Shown piece after piece: positions 4,631 through 5,217 of a DNA stretch of 5,217 nucleotides. The notes under the pieces are model-generated. The model did no database searches and had not been told where the DNA came from. It saw nothing but the letters and a program-made list of their open reading frames with translations. The stretch comes from an uncultured Lachnospiraceae bacterium. Its GTDB lineage: Bacteria; Bacillota; Clostridia; Lachnospirales; Lachnospiraceae. The DNA lies in assembly GCA_948468325.1 (NCBI GenBank), contig CAOKHR010000188.1:1-5217 (forward strand), given 5' to 3'. Position numbers and translations under genes: made by a program. Within the stretch, counting starts at the first letter, position 1. Each line of letters opens with the position of its first letter.

Positions 4631-5217
4631 GTGAATTTTCAAACAGTAGAAGAACAAACCCGGAAAGACCGCGCATTTTGTCTTTTCCACAAATACAAAC
4701 ATGGTTTAATACTTCTGTATTTACTGATTTATCTCCCCTGGTTTGGCTGGCTGGAGAAAACAGTAACAAGCCGCTTCCATACTATCCACATGGCAGTTGA
4801 TGATCTTATTCCTTTTTTGGAATATTTTATCGTGCCGTATCTGCTATGGTTTGTTTACATTGCGGCTGCAGTTCTCTATTTCTTTTTTAAGAATAAAAAT
4901 GACTTTTACAGGCTTTGTATCTTCCTGTTTACCGGTATGACGGTTTTTTTAATAATCTCGACTGTTTACCCGAACGGCCATTACCTGCGGCCTGCCGAAT
5001 TTACACGCGACAATATTTTTGTGGACATGGTACGCTGTTTGTATAAAATGGACACGCCGACGAATCTTTTCCCAAGTATTCATGTGTACAATTCCATCGG
5101 CGTCAATATTGCCGTCTGGCGCAGTGAGCATTTTAAGAAAAACCGGCGTATCCGTTACGGCTCCTTTGTTATGATGACAAGTATTATTTTGTCTACTATG
5201 TTTTTAAAACAGCATTC
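4631..5217 (+). CDS. PAP2-superfamily membrane phosphatase or phosphotransferase (3' end beyond the window)
   Basis: The frame is open from a GTG at 4631 to the right edge (195 codons plus 2 nt). The protein is an integral membrane member of the type 2 phosphatidic acid phosphatase superfamily, which removes or transfers phosphate groups on lipids such as phosphatidate, prenyl diphosphates or inositol lipids. Predicted membrane segments lie at about 24-41, 64-86, 93-112, 147-164 and 177-192. YPNGHYLRP (113-121) fits motif 1 by its terminal RP, and NLFPSIHVYNS (145-155) is motif 2 with the PSxH signature (H151). Near the edge, S188, T189 and H195 sit at the spacing of motif 3 (SRxxxxxHxxxD), with Thr in place of Arg; its Asp lies outside the window. 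The RP and PSIH arrangement recalls the Aur1-like PAP2 branch, so a phosphotransferase role is possible. The substrate cannot be told from sequence. It has its own extended -10 promoter and diverges from the L,D-transpeptidase gene. Confidence 0.85.
   Translation, partial: MNFQTVEEQTRKDRAFCLFHKYKHGLILLYLLIYLPWFGWLEKTVTSRFHTIHMAVDDLIPFLEYFIVPYLLWFVYIAAAVLYFFFKNKNDFYRLCIFLFTGMTVFLIISTVYPNGHYLRPAEFTRDNIFVDMVRCLYKMDTPTNLFPSIHVYNSIGVNIAVWRSEHFKKNRRIRYGSFVMMTSIILSTMFLKQH

Noticed and set aside
4512..4769. 85-codon minus-strand open frame across the divergent region
   Set aside because: It overlaps the promoters and the start of the PAP2 gene on the other strand and has no recognisable features.
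4949..5131. 60-codon minus-strand open frame at the right end
   Set aside because: It is antisense to the PAP2 coding region, which carries recognisable catalytic motifs.

Overview
The window looks like chromosomal DNA from a low-to-mid GC Gram-positive anaerobe of the Clostridia, most probably a Lachnospiraceae relative. The reasons are strong AGGAGG-type ribosome binding sites, sigma-A promoters close to consensus, a transketolase split into two genes, a DUF6033-like protein, and a membrane-anchored YkuD L,D-transpeptidase with a PG_binding_4-like middle region. This placement comes from recalled family knowledge; no database search was run. There are five protein genes. Four read on the minus strand and one, at the right edge, on the plus strand. 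No RNA gene, insertion sequence, CRISPR array or phage gene was seen.

Minus strand, in transcription order (right to left). An L,D-transpeptidase gene (4378-2744) has its own near-consensus promoter and a leader of about 100 nt. A split transketolase follows: the N-terminal ThDP-binding half (2616-1783) and the C-terminal half (1792-833) overlap by 10 bp and share a promoter in the 127-bp gap before them. A stem-loop with a T tract (779-808) lies 3' of the transketolase pair. A DUF6033-like gene (714 to beyond position 1) comes last and is cut by the left edge.

Plus strand. A membrane PAP2-superfamily phosphatase or phosphotransferase starts at a GTG at 4631 and is cut by the right edge, at its third catalytic motif. 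It is divergent from the L,D-transpeptidase. The 252-bp divergent region holds one good promoter for each direction, with two perfect palindromes (12 and 10 bp) between and over the -35 boxes.

How the genes relate. The two transketolase halves should assemble into one enzyme of the non-oxidative pentose phosphate pathway. The L,D-transpeptidase and the divergent PAP2 protein are both envelope enzymes (3-3 peptidoglycan cross-linking, and hydrolysis or transfer of a lipid phosphate or polyprenyl phosphate). Shared control is possible but not shown.

The window is mostly ordinary core-genome content. Parts worth a second look are the 715-832 spacer, which has three related 15-16-nt arms and a SigD-like promoter sequence inside the terminator hairpin; the extra C-terminal helical module on the L,D-transpeptidase; the uncharacterised DUF6033-like protein; and the palindromes in the divergent promoter region. 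I found no convincing evidence of a wholly new biological system.
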